A DNA stretch of 25,428 bases from an uncultured Lachnospiraceae bacterium (GCA_910587905.1 CAJUOF010000166.1:1-25428), one strand, 5' to 3'. Shown: positions 12,765 through 20,235, counted from the first letter of the stretch. Numbers and translations: made by a program. Notes: generated by a model from the letters alone, not told the origin.

Positions 12765-14220
12765 AGCCCATCCGCCGCTTTGCCGGATTTTTGACCGGTA
12801 TGCGGGGGAGGAGATGGCGGTGTTTCTGGATTCTTCCCTGCAAAACCGCCTGGGCCGTTATTCCATCGTGGGGCTGTATCCGTACCTGACGCTGGTGAAA
12901 GGGGAGCGTTTCACGGTGAACGGCCGGGAGTGCGGCCAGAGCTTCGAGGCTTACGTGAGGGAATATCTGAAACGCCACGGGGAGGAAAATCCCACGTCTC
13001 TGCCCATTGTCTCCGGTGCCATCGGCTATTTTTCCTATGATTATGGGCGTGAGAAGGAGGGCGTGGACAGCCGCCATGAGAAGAAGCATCCCATTCCGGA
13101 GTGCGTGCTGTGCTTCTATGACGTGTTCCTCGTGGAGGACCACGGGACCGGGAGGCTGCACCTGATCGCCAACGGGAAGACGGGGGAGAGCGGAATGAGG
13201 ATGGAGGAGCTTCTCTCTCAGATTGGAGAAATTGGGGAAATCAAAGAAATCAAAAAAATAGAAGAAGTCGAGGCAATCCCGGGGAATGCGGCTTCCGGGA
13301 CGGATTCGTCCAAGTGGCCGGGAAGGGCGGCTTCCGGGACGGGTCTGTCTGAAGGGCCGGGTTGTAGGGTTCCTGAGAGGACGGGGGCGGCGGCCGGGTT
13401 GCGGGTGGAATCGAATTTTGGGAAGGGGGAGTATCTGGAGGCGGTGGACCAGGTGGTTTCCCACATCGTCGAGGGGGACGTCTATATCATGAACCTGACG
13501 AGACAGCTTACGGTCCGCAGCAAGAAGCCGCCCTACGAGGTGTTTCGGGCCCTCCGCCGGGACAATCCCTCCCCCTTTGGGGGCTATTTCCAGTACGGGG
13601 ATTTCCAGGTGATCTCGGCGTCGCCGGAGCGTTTTCTGCGGATGAAGGGGGGCCGTGTGGTGACCCGACCCATCAAGGGGACCAGGAAGCGGGGGGAGAC
13701 GGAGGCGGAGGATGAGCGGCTTAAGCGGGAGCTTTCCGGGTCGGAGAAGGATAAGAGCGAGCTCCTCATGATCGTGGATTTGGAGCGGAATGACCTGAAC
13801 CGGGTGTGTGTGCCGGGGAGTGTCCGGGTGACGAAGCTGTTTGAGGTGGAGACTTATGCGACGGTGTTCCATCTGGAGGCGGAGGTGGAGGGGGAGCTGG
13901 AGTCGGGAAGGACGGTCATGGACCTGATGGAAGCGGCTTTTCCGGGAGGTTCCATCACCGGGGCTCCGAAGCTTCGGGCCATGGAGCTCATCGACGAGCT
14001 GGAGCACGGGCGGCGGGGGCTTTACACCGGCTCCATGGGCTATCTGACCCTGGACGGGGACTGTGATTTTAACATCGTCATCCGCACCGCCCTGCACCGG
14101 GACGGCGTCTATTCGCTGGGCGTGGGCGGGGGGCTCACCTGTGAGTCGGAGCGGGAATTTGAGTACGAGGAGACGATTCAGAAGGCGAAGGCGCTCCTGG
14201 AGGCGATCCGGGAGCCGTAG
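12742..14220 (+). CDS. pabB: Aminodeoxychorismate synthase component I
   Basis: A 492-residue chorismate-binding enzyme that converts chorismate plus ammonia to 4-amino-4-deoxychorismate. The N-terminal domain (residues 1 to about 155) has SSLQNRLGRYSIVG. The catalytic chorismate-binding domain begins near residue 222 and contains SASPERFL, the diagnostic TRPIKGT with K312 (anthranilate synthases have PIAG), ELLMIVDLERNDLNRV, GSITGAPK and YTGSMGYL. Between the domains is an unusual low-complexity linker: a charged (G/K)EI stretch at about 160-177, then a 13-residue tandem repeat at 183-208. The 23-base overlap with pabA implies translational coupling. Confidence 0.93.
   Translation: MRTIRTLEAHPPLCRIFDRYAGEEMAVFLDSSLQNRLGRYSIVGLYPYLTLVKGERFTVNGRECGQSFEAYVREYLKRHGEENPTSLPIVSGAIGYFSYDYGREKEGVDSRHEKKHPIPECVLCFYDVFLVEDHGTGRLHLIANGKTGESGMRMEELLSQIGEIGEIKEIKKIEEVEAIPGNAASGTDSSKWPGRAASGTGLSEGPGCRVPERTGAAAGLRVESNFGKGEYLEAVDQVVSHIVEGDVYIMNLTRQLTVRSKKPPYEVFRALRRDNPSPFGGYFQYGDFQVISASPERFLRMKGGRVVTRPIKGTRKRGETEAEDERLKRELSGSEKDKSELLMIVDLERNDLNRVCVPGSVRVTKLFEVETYATVFHLEAEVEGELESGRTVMDLMEAAFPGGSITGAPKLRAMELIDELEHGRRGLYTGSMGYLTLDGDCDFNIVIRTALHRDGVYSLGVGGGLTCESEREFEYEETIQKAKALLEAIREP
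13288..13365 (+). repeat. Tandem 39-bp repeat encoding the PabB linker
   Basis: Two adjacent 39-base units (13288-13326 and 13327-13365) both begin GCGGCTTCCGGGACGG and encode AASGTDSSKWPGR and AASGTGLSEGPGC. The first halves are almost identical and the second halves have diverged, as expected for an old in-frame duplication in a tolerant interdomain linker. Confidence 0.75.
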
Positions 14221-14259
14221 AGGGCCTGTCCGGTAAAACCGAAGGAAAGGAAGAGGGAG

Positions 14260-15129
14260 ATGGAACAGAATGGGAGGATCCTACTGGACGAGGGTTTTTT
14301 GTTTGGACTGGGGGCTTTTGAGACTGTTGCCCTCAAGGGAGGCCACCCGCTGCTGCTGGGGCGGCATCTGAGACGCCTTGACAGGGCGCTCTCGTTTTTG
14401 GGGATTTCCGGGCGGGTGACGGAGGGGGAGGTGCGCCGCTATCTGGAATCCGAGGGGATCACGGAGGGGGCCTTGAAGATCGTCGTGTCGGAGAAAAACA
14501 GGCTGTTCCTGCCCCGGGAGAATCCTTATACGGAGGCGGATTACCGGAGGGGATTTTCGCTGGCATTTGCGGAGGGGAGGCGCAACGAGCATTCGCCGCT
14601 CACTTTTCACAAAACCTTGAACTATGCGGACTGCATCCTGGAAAGGAGGCGGGCGGCGGCGAAAGGCTTTAACGAGGCAGTCTTCCTGAACGGCCGGGGG
14701 GAGGTCTGCGAAGGATGCGCTTCCAACCTCTTTTTTGTCCGGGAGGGGAGAATTTTCACGCCGAAGCTCTCCTGCGGCCTCCTTCCCGGCATCGTGCGGG
14801 AGGTCCTCCTGGAGCAGTATGAGGTTGCGGAGACGAGGATTCCAGCCGGGGACGTCGGACGGTTTGAGGAATGCTTCCTCACCAATTCCCTGATGGGGAT
14901 CATGCCGGTGGTGCGGCTGGGGGAGCATTGTTTTGAGGGGAGGGAGGCTGCGGACCGGATCAGGCGGAGGAGTTTTGAAAAAGAAAGTGAAACGGATTGC
15001 CCTTTTCCATTGATGGGCAAAAAAGAAATATTGACGGACTTAGAAATATCTAGGCAACAGGCAGAGAAAGGAAATTATCAGGAGGCGGGGGAATTTCTTG
15101 CAGAGATCAGAAATGAATGTGGAATATGA
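14260..15129 (+). CDS. pabC: Aminodeoxychorismate lyase (class IV aminotransferase fold), with antitoxin-like C-terminal tail
   Basis: A PLP enzyme that splits 4-amino-4-deoxychorismate into p-aminobenzoate and pyruvate. The PLP lysine is K118 in FHKTLNYADCILERRRA. Other fold-IV motifs are LFGLGAFETV, EGCASNLFFV and CGLLPGIVRE. It follows pabB by 39 bases with a purine-rich AAGGAAAGGAAGAGGGAG before the ATG. The protein is 289 residues where about 240-250 is usual. The extra tail from about residue 245, especially 252-289 (EISRQQAEKGNYQEAGEFLA), resembles the C-terminus of a RelB/Phd-type antitoxin, and its DNA is more AT-rich than the rest of the gene. A toxin-like frame overlaps the stop. 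The original pabC end was probably lost in a fusion; activity is likely kept because the catalytic motifs are intact. Confidence 0.88.
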   Translation: MEQNGRILLDEGFLFGLGAFETVALKGGHPLLLGRHLRRLDRALSFLGISGRVTEGEVRRYLESEGITEGALKIVVSEKNRLFLPRENPYTEADYRRGFSLAFAEGRRNEHSPLTFHKTLNYADCILERRRAAAKGFNEAVFLNGRGEVCEGCASNLFFVREGRIFTPKLSCGLLPGIVREVLLEQYEVAETRIPAGDVGRFEECFLTNSLMGIMPVVRLGEHCFEGREAADRIRRRSFEKESETDCPFPLMGKKEILTDLEISRQQAEKGNYQEAGEFLAEIRNECGI

Positions 15130-15207
15130 AGTGCTCTTGACCGCACGGGCAAAAGGACATTTTAGAACCATCATTATCTGCAGGATTATGAGAACAGTGT
15201 GCGCTAG
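15113..15207 (+). pseudogene. Remnant of a RelE/ParE-type toxin gene
   Basis: An ATG at 15113 overlaps the pabC stop and starts MNVEYEVLLTARAKGHFRTI. The pattern of strand V-x-L-T, Ala, and a helix ending in Ile matches the start of RelE/ParE toxins. The expected continuation YLQDYENSVR is present only in another frame (15175-15204, then TAG), so one base appears to be missing near 15170-15175. The antitoxin-stop/toxin-start overlap is typical of such operons. Only about 30 of the usual 90-100 codons remain, so it cannot be active. Confidence 0.5.
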
Positions 15208-15294
15208 TCTTTTTCATCGATTCTAAGTTCCCGTCAGGAAATCTAAATTTCCCATATCAGTCAGGATAAAAAGGATGCAGGTTTCAAAAAGTGA

Positions 15295-15323
15295 TTGACA
15301 GCAAAAATTTTTTATGCTAAAAT
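15295..15323 (+). promoter_or_regulatory. Sigma-A promoter of the MarR-ABC exporter operon
   Basis: TTGACA at 15295-15300, a 17-base spacer and TAAAAT at 15318-15323. Direct repeats start two bases downstream. The stretch from 15208 to 15294 upstream is AT-rich and holds nothing I can name. Confidence 0.8.
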
Positions 15324-15324
15324 C

Positions 15325-15354
15325 GTTCGGAACAAAACAGTTCGGACAGAAACT
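15325..15354 (+). promoter_or_regulatory. 15-bp direct repeats at the transcription start, possible MarR operator
   Basis: GTTCGGA begins at 15325 and again at 15340. The two 15-base units are GTTCGGAACAAAACA and GTTCGGACAGAAACT. They cover the expected start site (about 15330), where a bound repressor would block transcription. The first unit also has the small palindrome GTTC-G-GAAC. Confidence 0.5.
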
Positions 15355-15405
15355 AAATGGGACGGCCCCTTTTTGTCCGGGTGGAATCAGGAGGGAGGTA
15401 TCTGC

Positions 15406-15861
15406 ATGGACGAAGCCCATCTGCGTCACATCGGTTTTGAGATCAAGCAGACGTCCAGGCTGATCAAGAAGTACATGGACCGGTCGGCGGCGCTGCGGTA
15501 TGCCAATCAAATGACGGGCACTCACGCCTGGATCCTCAGGTTTTTGCAGGAACAGGAAGGCGTGGAGGTTTTTCAGAAGGACATCGAGAAACGGTTTGGG
15601 ATCAACCGGTCTTCGGCCACGGGGATCTTGCAGTTGATGGAGAAAAACGGTCTGATTTACCGGGAAGAGGTGCCCTATGACGCCAGGCTGAAGCGGATTC
15701 GGCTCACGGGGAAGGCGGAAGCGTTGAATGCTTCCATCCATCGGGAGATCGGGCTGATCGAGGAACGGATTTCCCACGGGTTTTCGGAGGAGGAGTTGAG
15801 GGCGCTTTCTGATTTTTTGGCCCGGATCCGGGAGAATATCGACGGGGACATGGATCAGTGA
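15406..15861 (+). CDS. MarR-family transcriptional regulator
   Basis: A 151-residue winged-helix dimer. The DNA-binding core is at residues about 41-98: HAWILRFL, then VFQKDIEKRFGINRSSATGI (recognition helix about 67-80). The wing is marked by D92-A-R94, the conserved D-x-R of MarR proteins. Start 15406 is supported by AGGAGGGAGG 7 bases upstream; codons further 5' in the same frame overlap the promoter. It is the first gene of a three-gene unit with two ABC exporter subunits and most likely represses it in response to an unknown small molecule. Confidence 0.92.
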   Translation: MDEAHLRHIGFEIKQTSRLIKKYMDRSAALRYANQMTGTHAWILRFLQEQEGVEVFQKDIEKRFGINRSSATGILQLMEKNGLIYREEVPYDARLKRIRLTGKAEALNASIHREIGLIEERISHGFSEEELRALSDFLARIRENIDGDMDQ

Positions 15862-15880
15862 CGGAGGGAGGATGACATTT

Positions 15881-17632
15881 ATGATCAAACGGCTTGCGGG
15901 GTGTATCAGGGAATTTAAGCGGGATTCCATTCTGGCACCTGCATTCATCGTGGGGGAGGGGGCCATGGAGGTTCTGATCCCCATGCTGATGGCGAGGCTC
16001 ATCGACCAGGGCATCGACCGGGGGAGCATGACGGCCATCTGGCAGATCGGGCTTCTTTTGGAGGTCTGCTGTCTGGTTTCTCTGGGTTTCGGCATCTTGG
16101 CGGGAACTCATGCGGCCAGGGCTTCCGCCGGTTTTGCGAAGAATCTGCGCCATGACATGTATTACCGGGTGCAGGAATACTCGTTTTCCAATATTGACAA
16201 GTTTTCCACGGCCAGTATCGTCACCAGGCTGACGACGGACGTGACCAACGTGCAGAATGCGTTCCAGATGGTGATCCGCATGGCGGTCCGGGCGCCGATT
16301 CTTTTGGTGTTCGCCCTGTTCATGTCTTTTCTGGTGAACGCCAGGCTGGCGGTCATTTACCTCTGTGTGATTCCGGTCCTCGGGGTCGGGCTGTTCATGA
16401 TCGTGAAACGTGCCCATCCTCTCTTTGAGCGGGTGTTCAAGACCTATGACCGGCTGAACATGGTGGTGCAGGAGAATCTCCACGGGATCCGGGTGGTGAA
16501 GTCCTTCGTGAGGGAGGAGCACGAGAAGGAGAAGTTCGGCCGGGTGTCGGAGAGCATTTACCGGGATTTTAAGAAGGCGGAGCGGACGGTGGCTTTCAAC
16601 ATGCCCCTGATGCAGATTTCGGTGTACACTTGCATGCTGCTCCTGTCCTGGATCGGCGCAAGGCTGATCGTGGGGGGAAACGGCACGGCGGGCGGAATGA
16701 CCACGGGGCAGCTCATGAGCATGTTTTCTTATACCATGCAGATTCTCATGAGCCTGATGATGTTGTCCAACGTGTTCGTGATGCTGATCATTTCCAAGGC
16801 GTCGGCGGAGCGGATCGTGGAGATTCTGGACGAGGAGAGCAGTCTGAAGAATCCGCAGGCCCCGGTTTTCCAGGTGGCGGACGGCTCCGTCCGCTTTGAG
16901 GGCGTGTCCTTCAGCTACAAGGGGGATAAAAACAAGCTCTGCCTGATGGACATCGACCTGGACATCCAATCGGGGGAGACCGTGGGGATCATCGGCGGGA
17001 CCGGTTCTTCCAAAAGTTCCCTGGTCCAGTTGATTCCCAGGCTCTATGACGTTACCGGCGGGCGGCTTTTGGTTGGGGGGCTTGACGTGCGGGAGTATGA
17101 CATTGAGACGCTCCGGAACCAGGTGGCCATGGTGCTCCAGAAAAACGTCCTTTTCTCGGGGACCATCAAGGAAAACCTCCGCTGGGGGAATCCGGAGGCC
17201 TCAGACGAAGAGCTGGTCAGGGCCTGTAAGCTCGCCCAGGCCGACGGCTTCATCCGGGAGTTTCCGGAGGGCTACGATACCCACATTGAGCAGGGCGGCA
17301 CCAACGTGTCCGGCGGCCAGAGGCAGAGACTCTGCATTGCCAGGGCGCTCTTAAAGAAGCCGAAGATCCTGATCCTGGACGATTCCACCAGCGCCGTGGA
17401 CACGGCCACGGACGCCATGATCCGGAAGGCCTTCCGGGAGGAGATCCCGGAGACGACGAAGTTTATCATTGCCCAGCGGATCTCCTCGGTGGAGGACGCC
17501 GACAAGCTCATCGTCCTGGACGGGGGACGGGTGAGCGGCTTCGGCACCCACGAGGAGCTGCTTAAAGGGAACGAAATCTACAGGGAGGTCTACGAATCTC
17601 AGATGAAGGGAGGCAGGGCAGATGGCGAATGA
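15881..17632 (+). CDS. ABC exporter half-transporter, subunit with degenerate ATP site
   Basis: A 583-residue membrane-plus-ATPase protein (TMD residues about 15-320 with six helices, NBD about 340-570). The Walker A is GGTGSSKSS with K378, where the usual G before K is S. The signature is NVSGGQRQR. The Walker B reads ILDDSTSAVD, with D501 in the place of the catalytic glutamate. This is the pattern of the degenerate-site partner in heterodimeric exporters such as TM287/288 and BmrC/BmrD. The start at 15881 is chosen over the ATG at 15872 because GGAGGGAGG sits 9 bases before it and abuts the earlier ATG. It overlaps the partner gene by 11 bases. The substrate is probably a drug or lipid-like compound, by family only. 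Confidence 0.92.
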   Translation: MIKRLAGCIREFKRDSILAPAFIVGEGAMEVLIPMLMARLIDQGIDRGSMTAIWQIGLLLEVCCLVSLGFGILAGTHAARASAGFAKNLRHDMYYRVQEYSFSNIDKFSTASIVTRLTTDVTNVQNAFQMVIRMAVRAPILLVFALFMSFLVNARLAVIYLCVIPVLGVGLFMIVKRAHPLFERVFKTYDRLNMVVQENLHGIRVVKSFVREEHEKEKFGRVSESIYRDFKKAERTVAFNMPLMQISVYTCMLLLSWIGARLIVGGNGTAGGMTTGQLMSMFSYTMQILMSLMMLSNVFVMLIISKASAERIVEILDEESSLKNPQAPVFQVADGSVRFEGVSFSYKGDKNKLCLMDIDLDIQSGETVGIIGGTGSSKSSLVQLIPRLYDVTGGRLLVGGLDVREYDIETLRNQVAMVLQKNVLFSGTIKENLRWGNPEASDEELVRACKLAQADGFIREFPEGYDTHIEQGGTNVSGGQRQRLCIARALLKKPKILILDDSTSAVDTATDAMIRKAFREEIPETTKFIIAQRISSVEDADKLIVLDGGRVSGFGTHEELLKGNEIYREVYESQMKGGRADGE

Positions 17633-19625
17633 GCAGAACACGGCGGCAGGGGGACGCGGTGCGGCGCCGCAGACGGCCCGGGTGGCCCGGATGCCCGGAC
17701 GGATGGGCATGCGGGGAATGCCGCCGACAAAGGGAATGAAGTTAAATCCGAAGACGGCGAAGCGTCTGTTCGGGTATATTGCCGGGCAGAACAGGGCGCT
17801 TTTTGCGGTGGTCATTGTCTGCATTCTGGTGAGCACGGCGGCTAATGTGGCGGGCTCCATGTTCCTGCGCATCCTCATTGACCGGTATATCGAGCCGCTC
17901 CTTTTGACGGCGGATCCGGTGTTTGACGGGCTGATCGGGGCGATTCTCACCATGGCCTGCGTGTACCTGGCGGGAGTTTCCTGTACGTTTACCTACAACT
18001 GGCTCATGGCCGGGATTTCCCAGGGAGTGCAGAAGCGGATCCGGGACGAGATGTTCGCCCACATGCAGAGCCTTCCCGTCCGGTATTTCGACACCCACAC
18101 CTTCGGGGACGTGATGAGCCATTACACCAACGACATCGACACCTTGAGGCAGATGGTGTCCCAGAGTTTTCCGCAGCTTCTCTCTTCCTGCATGACCATC
18201 GTGCTGGTGTTTTGCGCCATGCTTTACACCAGTGTGTATCTGACCCTGTTCATCCTGGTGACGATCACCTGCCTGGTGACGATTACCAAGAAGATCGGCG
18301 GGCGGAGCGCTTCTTATTTCGTGCGCCAGCAAAAGTCCCTGGGGGACGTCAACGGCTACATCGAGGAGATGGTGGGCGGCCAGAAGGTCATCAAGGTTTT
18401 CTGTCATGAGGAGGCGTCCAAGCGGGAGTTTGACGAGAGGAACGAGGAGCTCTGTAGGAATGCGGCCAGAGCCAACAGTTTTGCCAATGTCCTCGGCCCC
18501 GTCTCCATGAATCTGGGGAATCTCCAGTACGCCCTTCTGGCGGTGTTCGGCGGGCTTCTCGCCGTAAACGGCATCGGCGGCATTACCCTGGGGACCATCG
18601 CTTCCTTTTTACAGCTTTCCAGAAGCTTTACCATGCCCATCAACCAGATGTCCATGCAGTTGAACGCCATCATCATGGCGCTGGCGGGGGCGGAGCGGAT
18701 CTTTGCCCTCACCGACGAGGAATCGGAGACGGACGACGGCTACGTGACCCTGACCAGGATCCGGCCGAAGGACGGGACGGGAGAGCTTCCGGAGCAGATT
18801 CCGGCAGAGCTTGTGGAGGAGACCACGGACCGGGACGGCATCTGGGCCTGGCGGCACCCTCACGAGACGGGAACCCTCACCTACACGAAGCTGACCGGGG
18901 ACGTGCGGTTCTTTGACGTGGATTTCGGCTATGAGCCGGAGAAGACGGTCCTTCACAATGTGACTCTCTATGCGAAGCCGGGCCAGAAGCTGGCTTTCGT
19001 GGGGGCCACCGGGGCCGGGAAGACCACCATCACCAATCTGATCAACCGGTTTTACGACATTGCCGACGGAAAGATCCGTTACGACAACATCAATATCAAC
19101 AAGATCAAAAAGGCGGATCTCAGGCGTTCCCTGGGGATGGTCCTCCAGGACACCTGTCTCTTTACGGGGACAGTCATGGAGAACATCCGCTACGGGCGTC
19201 TGGACGCCACCGACGAGGAGGTGATCCACGCCGCAAGGCTGGCCAATGCCGACGATTTTATCAGACGGCTTCCCCAGGGGTATGACACCATGCTGACTGG
19301 AAACGGCGCCAGCCTTTCCCAGGGCCAGCGGCAGCTTCTCTCCATCGCCAGGGCGGCCGTGGCCGACCCGCCGGTGATGATCCTGGACGAGGCCACCTCC
19401 AGCATCGATACCAGGACGGAATCCATTGTCCAGAGGGGCATGGACAGCCTGATGAGGGGCAGGACGGTCTTCGTCATCGCCCACAGGCTGTCCACCGTGA
19501 AAAATTCCAATGCGATCCTGGTGCTGGAGCACGGCCAGGTCATCGAGCGGGGCGACCATGAAGAGCTGATCGCAGAGCGTGGGAAGTATTATCAGCTTTA
19601 TACGGGAGCCTTTGAGCTGGAATAG
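17622..19625 (+). CDS. ABC exporter half-transporter, catalytic subunit
   Basis: A 667-residue partner of the preceding protein. It has a Gly/Met/Arg-rich cytoplasmic N-terminus (residues 1-40, with MPGRMGMRGMPP), then six TM helices (about 55-345), a linker with WAWRHP typical of this exporter subgroup, and an NBD from about 430. The Walker A is canonical GATGAGKTT with K467. The Walker B ILDEATSSID has the catalytic E590. The signature is variant, ASLSQGQRQ, as expected for the subunit that contributes the signature to the degenerate site. GGGAGG lies 8 bases before the ATG, inside the end of the upstream gene. Together the two form one exporter with a single fully active ATP site. Confidence 0.93.
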   Translation: MANEQNTAAGGRGAAPQTARVARMPGRMGMRGMPPTKGMKLNPKTAKRLFGYIAGQNRALFAVVIVCILVSTAANVAGSMFLRILIDRYIEPLLLTADPVFDGLIGAILTMACVYLAGVSCTFTYNWLMAGISQGVQKRIRDEMFAHMQSLPVRYFDTHTFGDVMSHYTNDIDTLRQMVSQSFPQLLSSCMTIVLVFCAMLYTSVYLTLFILVTITCLVTITKKIGGRSASYFVRQQKSLGDVNGYIEEMVGGQKVIKVFCHEEASKREFDERNEELCRNAARANSFANVLGPVSMNLGNLQYALLAVFGGLLAVNGIGGITLGTIASFLQLSRSFTMPINQMSMQLNAIIMALAGAERIFALTDEESETDDGYVTLTRIRPKDGTGELPEQIPAELVEETTDRDGIWAWRHPHETGTLTYTKLTGDVRFFDVDFGYEPEKTVLHNVTLYAKPGQKLAFVGATGAGKTTITNLINRFYDIADGKIRYDNININKIKKADLRRSLGMVLQDTCLFTGTVMENIRYGRLDATDEEVIHAARLANADDFIRRLPQGYDTMLTGNGASLSQGQRQLLSIARAAVADPPVMILDEATSSIDTRTESIVQRGMDSLMRGRTVFVIAHRLSTVKNSNAILVLEHGQVIERGDHEELIAERGKYYQLYTGAFELE

Positions 19626-19632
19626 AGACAGA

Positions 19633-19697
19633 AATCGAGTAGGGAAGAGGCTGAGGCTTATTCCCTACTTGTCGCACCGGGGTGCTGTGCACATAAA
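19633..19697 (-). repeat. Dispersed terminator-adjacent repeat, copy A
   Basis: Read on the minus strand it begins TTTTATGTGCACAG in the T-tract of the tRNA-Leu(CAG) terminator and ends CTCGATT. The first module is reduced to GCACC/GGTGC (19674-19685). The second module is AGTAGGGAA/TTCCCTACT (plus-strand arms 19638-19646 and 19661-19669). It lies between the converging exporter and tRNA genes and may double as a 3' hairpin for the exporter mRNA. Confidence 0.6.
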
Positions 19698-19726
19698 AGA
19701 AGACCGAATCTCACTCGATTCGGCCT
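19690..19726 (-). terminator. Terminator of tRNA-Leu(CAG)
   Basis: On the minus strand GCCGAATC pairs with GATTCGGT around a 6-base loop and is followed by CTTCTTTTATG. Confidence 0.75.
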
Positions 19727-19731
19727 GTTCG

Positions 19732-19815
19732 TGCAGTTGGAGGGACTTGAACCCTCACGAGCTAATGCTCACATGAACCTGAATCATGCGCGTATGCCAA
19801 TTCCGCCACAACTGC
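19732..19815 (-). tRNA. tRNA-Leu (anticodon CAG)
   Basis: An 84-base class II tRNA with the long variable arm of leucine tRNAs (TGAGC/GCTCG-type stem). The acceptor stem is GCAGTTG/CAACTGC. The anticodon stem is CATGA/TCATG with loop TTCAGGT, giving CAG and reading CUG. The discriminator is A and CCA is not encoded. It is divergent from tRNA-Leu(AAG). Confidence 0.95.
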
Positions 19816-19861
19816 CTGTTTACTTATTTTCACCCGGAAGTCTTATCACCGGACGAAAAGT

Positions 19862-19890
19862 AGTATACCTTAAATAGTCTCAAATGTCAA
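19862..19890 (-). promoter_or_regulatory. Sigma-A promoter of tRNA-Leu(CAG)
   Basis: Minus strand TTGACA (plus 19885-19890), a 17-base spacer and TATACT (19862-19867). The leader before the mature tRNA is about 40 bases. Confidence 0.85.
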
Positions 19891-19944
19891 CACAATTTGG
19901 AAAAATTTTTTGGAAAAAGTATGCGTTTTTTTGCTATAAAACCA

Positions 19945-19973
19945 TTGACAATTTTGCCGGGGGATGATATTAT
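19945..19973 (+). promoter_or_regulatory. Sigma-A promoter of tRNA-Leu(AAG)
   Basis: TTGACA at 19945-19950, a 17-base spacer and TATTAT at 19968-19973 (an overlapping TATAAT at 19971 would have a 20-base spacer). The start would be about 20 bases before the tRNA. Confidence 0.8.
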
Positions 19974-20000
19974 AATAGGCGTGCCAGTCAAATGACATAC

Positions 20001-20085
20001 GCAGTTGTGGCGGAATTGGCATACGCGCTAGACTAAGGATCTAGTGAGCATAGCGCTCGTGCGGGTTCAAGTCCCGCCAACTGCA
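20001..20085 (+). tRNA. tRNA-Leu (anticodon AAG)
   Basis: An 85-base class II tRNA. The acceptor stem is GCAGTTG/CAACTGC. The anticodon stem is CTAGA/TCTAG with loop CTAAGGA, giving AAG, which needs A34-to-inosine editing to read CUU/CUC well. The long variable arm is present and CCA is not encoded. Its first 28 bases are identical to those of tRNA-Leu(CAG) on the other strand. Confidence 0.95.
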
Positions 20086-20087
20086 TC

Positions 20088-20120
20088 ACAGCCTCTTCTG
20101 AAAAGAAGAGGCTGTTTCTC
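20088..20120 (+). terminator. Terminator of tRNA-Leu(AAG)
   Basis: ACAGCCTCTTCT, a GAAA tetraloop and AGAAGAGGCTGT form a perfect 12-bp hairpin, followed by TTTCTCT. The following repeat begins inside this T-rich tail. Confidence 0.9.
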
Positions 20121-20209
20121 TATGCACAGGGGCGCAAGAAGAAATTAGCCGCCTAGCGGCATGCGTCCCGCGCAGCGAGTAGGGAATAAAAGTTCTTCCC
20201 TACTCGATT
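20119..20209 (+). repeat. Dispersed terminator-adjacent repeat, copy B (full, two hairpins)
   Basis: It starts TCTATGCACAGG directly after the terminator. Hairpin 1 has an outer stem GGGGCGCA (20129-20136)/TGCGTCCC (20162-20169) and an inner stem GCCGC/GCGGC (20148-20160). Hairpin 2 is CGAGTAGGGAA (20176-20186)/TTCCCTACTCG (20196-20206). It ends CTCGATT, 14 bases before the lrgA ribosome binding site, so it forms the upstream region of lrgAB. Confidence 0.75.
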
Positions 20210-20235
20210 GCATATGGTTAGAAGGAGTGAATGGC

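Noticed and set aside
12613..14097. 494-codon open frame antisense to pabB
   Set aside because: The product is Pro/Arg/His-rich low-complexity sequence, and the sense strand encodes clear PabB motifs throughout.
15704..16969. 421-codon open frame antisense to the MarR and ABC exporter genes
   Set aside because: It crosses two real genes, is His/Gln/Arg-rich and has no recognisable domain.
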